Shown: positions 60,568-64,000 of the stretch, piece by piece
How positions within the stretch are numbered: the first letter of the stretch is position 1
Layout of the letters: every line of letters begins with the position of its first letter
Origin: an uncultured Clostridia bacterium
Lineage (GTDB): Bacteria > Bacillota > Clostridia > UBA1381
DNA: 64,000 bases
Assembly: GCA_934454145.1 (NCBI GenBank)
Contig: CAKSFT010000005.1
Span: 164,528-228,527, forward strand
Direction: 5' to 3'
The notes under the pieces: generated by a model
The model's input: only the letters and a program-made list of their open reading frames with translations
Told to the model about the DNA's origin: nothing
Databases searched by the model: none
Position numbers and translations under genes: made by a program

Positions 60568-61272
60568 TTACAAGAATGCGGAGCATATTATATCAAGCAT
60601 AAGCTTGCCCTCGTTATCACCCTTAAGGTAACCCTTTCGCATAAGCTTGGTAACGGTAGGCTTTGCCCAGTCGGGCATATTATCGTCCACCCAGGCATAA
60701 ACCATCTTGTTTTTCAGTTTGTCTACATCAGTTCTGATATTGCCGATTTCCTTTTTCAGTTCATCATACTGTGCCATAGTTAAATCCTCCTCGTTTATTG
60801 TCAGTCTCTTTTTAAATGTATCCCATAATGCCCAGCCGTTTTTGCTCATACTTGCCGGACAGTTTTTGCGGCTTGCGTCATAGTGGCGAACCACACGCTC
60901 AAGCGGAATATTGAGTTCTTGCATAAGATATTTTGTAAGTTCAACCGCTTTGCAAAATGCAATGTCATAATTCCCGTCACCGTTTACGCAGATTTCGATT
61001 CCGACCGAGTTACGGTTTGTAATTCCGTATTTGCCCTTGCCGTCACCACAGTGCCAAGTGTAGAATTTATTGTAATCATTCACTTGAAGAATCTGCGTAT
61101 CGTCAACAAAGAAGTCTGCCGATGCATTTCTGTTGCCGCCGTTAAAATAGTTAAAGTGTGCATTCGCATTGGCGCCTTTGCCGGTGTTTCCGGTATCGTG
61201 GATAACGATATACACAGGCTTTTTCGTCCTTGCGGTTTTGTTATATGCAATCTGTTTTTTATTTATCTTCAT
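60568..61272 (-). CDS. N-acetylmuramoyl-L-alanine amidase (phage endolysin)
   Basis: This 234-residue protein starts at the ATG 9 bases after AAGGAGG. The amidase_2 domain (about 18-155) has zinc-ligand motifs VIHDTGN, VVRHYDASRKNCPASM and the WHCGDGKGKYG loop. A short C-terminal region (KKEIGNIRTDVDKLKNKMVY, then MPDWAKPTVTKLMRKGYLKG) looks like a helical linker and an SLH-like end. It cuts peptidoglycan between MurNAc and L-Ala during phage release. Its start overlaps the holin remnant. Confidence 0.93.
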   Translation of the reverse strand: MKINKKQIAYNKTARTKKPVYIVIHDTGNTGKGANANAHFNYFNGGNRNASADFFVDDTQILQVNDYNKFYTWHCGDGKGKYGITNRNSVGIEICVNGDGNYDIAFCKAVELTKYLMQELNIPLERVVRHYDASRKNCPASMSKNGWALWDTFKKRLTINEEDLTMAQYDELKKEIGNIRTDVDKLKNKMVYAWVDDNMPDWAKPTVTKLMRKGYLKGDNEGKLMLDIICSAFL

Positions 61273-61393
61273 CGGTTGAATCCTCCTTTTTGAGTTTTGC
61301 AAGAGCGTTCCTTACCGGTTCCGGCAGCGGCAGTCCCATAGCGCCCCAGTTTTCGAGTATCGAGAAACCCTCGTTTGCTATATAGTAGGACAT
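61259..61393 (-). pseudogene. holin gene reduced to its C-terminal 44 residues
   Basis: From 61393 the minus strand reads SYYIANEGFSILENWGAMG, then LPLPEPVRNALAKLKKED. This matches the cytoplasmic end of the toxin-secretion/phage lysis holin family, whose YYIxNExLSIxEN motif precedes the C-terminus. The membrane helices are missing. Upstream the DNA belongs to the structural gene in another frame, so a deletion fused the two. The prophage probably cannot lyse normally. Confidence 0.7.
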
Positions 61394-61694
61394 CGGTATC
61401 AATCGTATATTTTCCGTCATCGGGCAGAGTGAACGAGCATACCTCATACCAGCCGTAATTTTGGCGGTAAATATAAAAATCCCACGACCGTCCGAGAACC
61501 GTACCCGAACCCGTGTTCTCAATTTCAATATCCATTGTGATATGCAAGCATCCGGGAACGGCCGTGTTAAACAAAAGCGGATATGTATAACATCTGTTAA
61601 GAGTGGTTCTTGACTCCGACCACTGGTATTGAAATCTTCCTTTTTCGCCGTATCCTACATACGGATAATCATACTTAAAATTCATGTTTGCCAT
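61269..61694 (-). pseudogene. phage structural protein truncated by the holin deletion
   Basis: The start is an ATG 6 bases after GAGGTGCG. About 100 residues are native (MANMNFKYDYPYVGYGEKGR... PGCLHITMDIEIENTGSGTV, WEVCSFTL-like end), beta-rich and typical of a tail/baseplate accessory. After DDGKYTIDTDV the frame crosses into holin DNA and continues in a non-native frame to 61269. Total 141 codons. Function unknown. Confidence 0.68.
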
Positions 61695-61702
61695 ATCGCA
61701 CC

Positions 61703-62323
61703 TCAGAAAGTCTTGATTACAATATCCCCATAGCTTGTGGACGGAGGAGTAGAACCGCTCGTCCACAGTACGATGTTTCGCACCTGTTTGGTTGTATAAG
61801 CTGTGTTGGACTGTGCCGTCAGCTTTGCGGACATTGCAGTATCAGAATATTTCCTTACAAAATTGGTATCGACATAGGTTTTGTTGGCAATATCATAACT
61901 GCCGGACGGATTTTGAACCTTTGCTCTGCCATTGCTATCTCTCATCATAATACGGCTTGATGTGTATTCCGATGTTGCGTTATCAAGCTTTTGTTTATCA
62001 GTGTAACTCATAAAACCGTTTGAATTTATCGTTGCATTTTGATGCGTTCCGTTTGAGATGTGGTTTGCACATTCGGAGAGCGTGACAGGCGGATTTGCCT
62101 GCCACGAGTTTTGCCCTGTGATTGCTTTTATTCTGTTTGCAAGCCAACCGAGAACAGCCGACAGCTTGCCCTTTGCAGCGGAACTGTCGGGCGCTGTCTG
62201 TGCGTAAACGCTCGGTGTGAGCAATTCATCAATGGCATCAAAATTCTCGTTTATAACCGCAATGTCGGCATTATCCGAATACAGTGGCTTTTTTAGTTTA
62301 TGGTTTGTTGTTTCTTTCGGCAT
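61703..62323 (-). CDS. phage tail-fibre-like protein
   Basis: This is a 206-residue protein. The N-terminus MPKETTNHKLKKPLYSDNAD with INENFDAIDELL is the usual attachment region of clostridial tail fibres. The middle has GFMSYTDKQKLDNAT and the end KQVRNIVLWTSGSTPP. It probably forms part of the receptor-binding tip. It is 5 bp downstream of the tail protein gene. Confidence 0.82.
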   Translation of the reverse strand: MPKETTNHKLKKPLYSDNADIAVINENFDAIDELLTPSVYAQTAPDSSAAKGKLSAVLGWLANRIKAITGQNSWQANPPVTLSECANHISNGTHQNATINSNGFMSYTDKQKLDNATSEYTSSRIMMRDSNGRAKVQNPSGSYDIANKTYVDTNFVRKYSDTAMSAKLTAQSNTAYTTKQVRNIVLWTSGSTPPSTSYGDIVIKTF

Positions 62324-62327
62324 ATTA

Positions 62328-64000
62328 TCACCCCTTGAACCAGATTAGGACTTTATCATCGGATATACGCTTGAGAACAGTGTACCCATTTTCAATTGAT
62401 TTTACTGCCTTACCGTTTGCTCCGCATCGGCAGATATCACCGCTTTGGAGTGTTCCGTCATCATATACGATGAGTTTTCCGAGTACACCGACAGCCGACC
62501 ATTCCGCTCTGTCCTTCCTCGGAATATATTCCTGTTCCGGATTCCAATCGGGGTTTAATATCGGCTGTGTTTCGATATGTTCCTCGGTTATTGTATTGCC
62601 GTCCTCATCGGTTTCAGCCGGGACGGTTACATCGTGGTATTGTATTCTTCCGAAATCATCGGTCACATATTTTCCCTGCCAGTGCATTTCTCCGCTGTCA
62701 CCGATGATTGCCGGGGTTGACGAAACAATGCCGAGCGGTGTATCAAAATCCTCACACAACACAATTTTTCCGTCTTTCAGCTTTACAAAATATCCGGCTC
62801 TGTCCTCATTATTTGGGTTACCGTCCGCCCATTCGAAATACTCCGCATAGTCGGCACATGGAGAGGTGTACTCTTTATCCGCATGAACACCGCCATCAGA
62901 TAACACCTTAAACGCAAGTCCGGGTGTTTTGATTGCAGCGCCGTTTGCAAGCGCAATGGAGCAGGCGTCTGTGTTTATGCCGTATTTTCCGAAGGTGACC
63001 GCATTGTCGGCGGCTGAAATGACATGATAACCGTCCGCAAACGAATACTTGCCCGTTGCCATGCCGTAGCATCCGCCGGCAGCGGACGATGTCGCATACG
63101 ATGAATTGCTGCTCTGCACAAATATGATACCGTCCGGGAAAAGCTGTTGAATGTACGAACCGGCGCCTCCGGCATACGTATCATCGGGTATATATATCGT
63201 ATTTCCGCTTATTGATTTAACCTTCACCTGCGAAAATATGATAGTGTTAATGCAGTTAAAGCATCTTAAAATTATCGTATCGCCGCTTTTGATTCCGGCA
63301 AGACTGTATTTCGGGTCTATAGTGAGCGTTTTGTCTTTCCAGTTTAGATTTGTGCATTTTAAGGCACGTGCATAAACTCTTGAATAATTACCGGCAGAAA
63401 ACGAATGCGGCGCATATGCATAGCTTGAATTCAAAGCCGAGGTTTTTTCTCCGTATGCACAGGAGGAGCCTGCCGAAAACGAATATTCTCCTTCGGCGGT
63501 TGAAGAACACAGCGCCGCAGCGTTTCTTCCTTTTGCATTTGCCGAGTTTGCCGCAAATGAATATGCGCCGTCTGCACTTCCCGAGCGGCCCGAAAAGCTT
63601 GACGCTCCGCCCGATGTTCCGCCGAAGGATATGCTCGACTCGCCCGCAATCAGCTTGTATGCATCAATTAGCGGAATAAATGTGCTTATGTATTGGTAAT
63701 CTCTTATCGTGTGCGTTTCGTCCGGCGGCTCTGTCGATATTCCTATATCGGTTGTAATTCTTATATATTTTTCATCGGTGTTTACCTCTAAAATCTCCAC
63801 TATCTTTTTGGGGGATTCTATGGTCAGCCAGTCATTCCAGCCGGAGTCGACCCAGGTTAAACCCAGGCTGAACACAAGCTTATCTCCGACCTTAAGCGTA
63901 GTATCGGCTTGTTCGTCCGAATAAATATAGTACGGAATGATCCCTGTTTCGGTATCGAAATTTTCATAACCGATATTTACCGAACCGTATTTGTATTTTT
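62328..64000 (-). CDS. phage tail protein with peptidase G2 autoproteolytic domain (5' end beyond window)
   Basis: The frame is open to the right edge, so the N-terminus is missing. At least 557 codons are present. Residues in the middle show a repetitive Ser/Ala/Gly/Tyr head (AYSFAANSANAKGRNAAA, GEYSFSAGSSCAYGEKTSA), like YadA-type beta-roll repeats. The last 170 residues are an intramolecular chaperone, peptidase G2 type: DYAEYFEWADGNPNNEDRAG, LGIVSSTPAIIGDSG, EYIPRKDRAEWSAVGVLGKL. Such domains help tail-spike trimerisation and cleave themselves off. Confidence 0.87.
   Translation of the reverse strand, partial: KYKYGSVNIGYENFDTETGIIPYYIYSDEQADTTLKVGDKLVFSLGLTWVDSGWNDWLTIESPKKIVEILEVNTDEKYIRITTDIGISTEPPDETHTIRDYQYISTFIPLIDAYKLIAGESSISFGGTSGGASSFSGRSGSADGAYSFAANSANAKGRNAAALCSSTAEGEYSFSAGSSCAYGEKTSALNSSYAYAPHSFSAGNYSRVYARALKCTNLNWKDKTLTIDPKYSLAGIKSGDTIILRCFNCINTIIFSQVKVKSISGNTIYIPDDTYAGGAGSYIQQLFPDGIIFVQSSNSSYATSSAAGGCYGMATGKYSFADGYHVISAADNAVTFGKYGINTDACSIALANGAAIKTPGLAFKVLSDGGVHADKEYTSPCADYAEYFEWADGNPNNEDRAGYFVKLKDGKIVLCEDFDTPLGIVSSTPAIIGDSGEMHWQGKYVTDDFGRIQYHDVTVPAETDEDGNTITEEHIETQPILNPDWNPEQEYIPRKDRAEWSAVGVLGKLIVYDDGTLQSGDICRCGANGKAVKSIENGYTVLKRISDDKVLIWFKG

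Overview
The window reads as chromosomal DNA of an anaerobic, probably spore-forming member of the class Clostridia (Bacillota). The grounds are a SpoVT sporulation regulator, strong AGGAGG ribosome binding sites with ATG/GTG/TTG starts, TTGACA-17-TATAAT promoters, BspA-type leucine-rich-repeat and S-layer-homology surface proteins, plant-glycan enzymes, and several large serine recombinases of the kind common in clostridial elements and prophages. The species cannot be named from this sequence.

Layout. 1-13.6 kb, all on the minus strand: a giant secreted beta-rich protein (cut by the left edge), a degenerate single-domain receiver, a two-component pair, small membrane and phosphatase genes, then a cluster of five small secreted proteins (two with CAP domains, one built of about 30-residue repeats) and an unrecognised 299-residue protein. 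13.8-18.2 kb is a core housekeeping block on the plus strand: cca, rpmE, rpsO and pnp. 18.3-25.5 kb: a 216-bp MITE-like palindrome-ended segment, a GH106-like rhamnosidase, an LRR protein and an LRR-SLH protein. 25.5-29.2 kb: decayed transporter, PAP2 and recombinase remnants, tRNA-Leu(CAG), tRNA-Arg(CCG), spoVT and an SseB-like gene.

29.2-35.3 kb is a carbohydrate locus (AraC regulator, DUF5696 protein, MFS transporter) bracketed by two differently broken copies of one IS91-type HUH element. The second copy is joined to a recombinase fragment. 35.4-36.7 kb: a MarR regulator with a TauE/SafE exporter. 36.75-45.4 kb: a fructan/sucrose cassette (LacI repressor, ABC importer, GH32 hydrolase, fructokinase with an appended HPr-like domain), flanked by two direct copies of a 233-bp non-coding repeat.

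45.5-64 kb is accessory DNA. A minus-strand operon carries two metallophosphoesterases, two antitoxin-like proteins and several unknown proteins. Divergent XRE regulators separate it from a tightly overlapped plus-strand operon (51.3-56.8 kb). That operon holds a catalytically dead serine-resolvase paralogue, a large serine recombinase with an unusual C-terminal domain, two stand-alone homologues of that domain, and two ParB-fold proteins. I consider it the most interesting system in the window. It converges on the end of a prophage read right to left: peptidase-G2 tail protein, tail fibre, a deleted structural-gene/holin junction, amidase, zinc-finger HTH protein, small SHOCT-like protein and two serine integrases.

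How the parts work together: the 18-25 kb and 29-45 kb blocks suggest a gut or rumen type lifestyle on plant glycans (rhamnose-containing polysaccharide, fructans) with surface display. The rest is a landing area for recombinase-driven elements, many of them already decaying.
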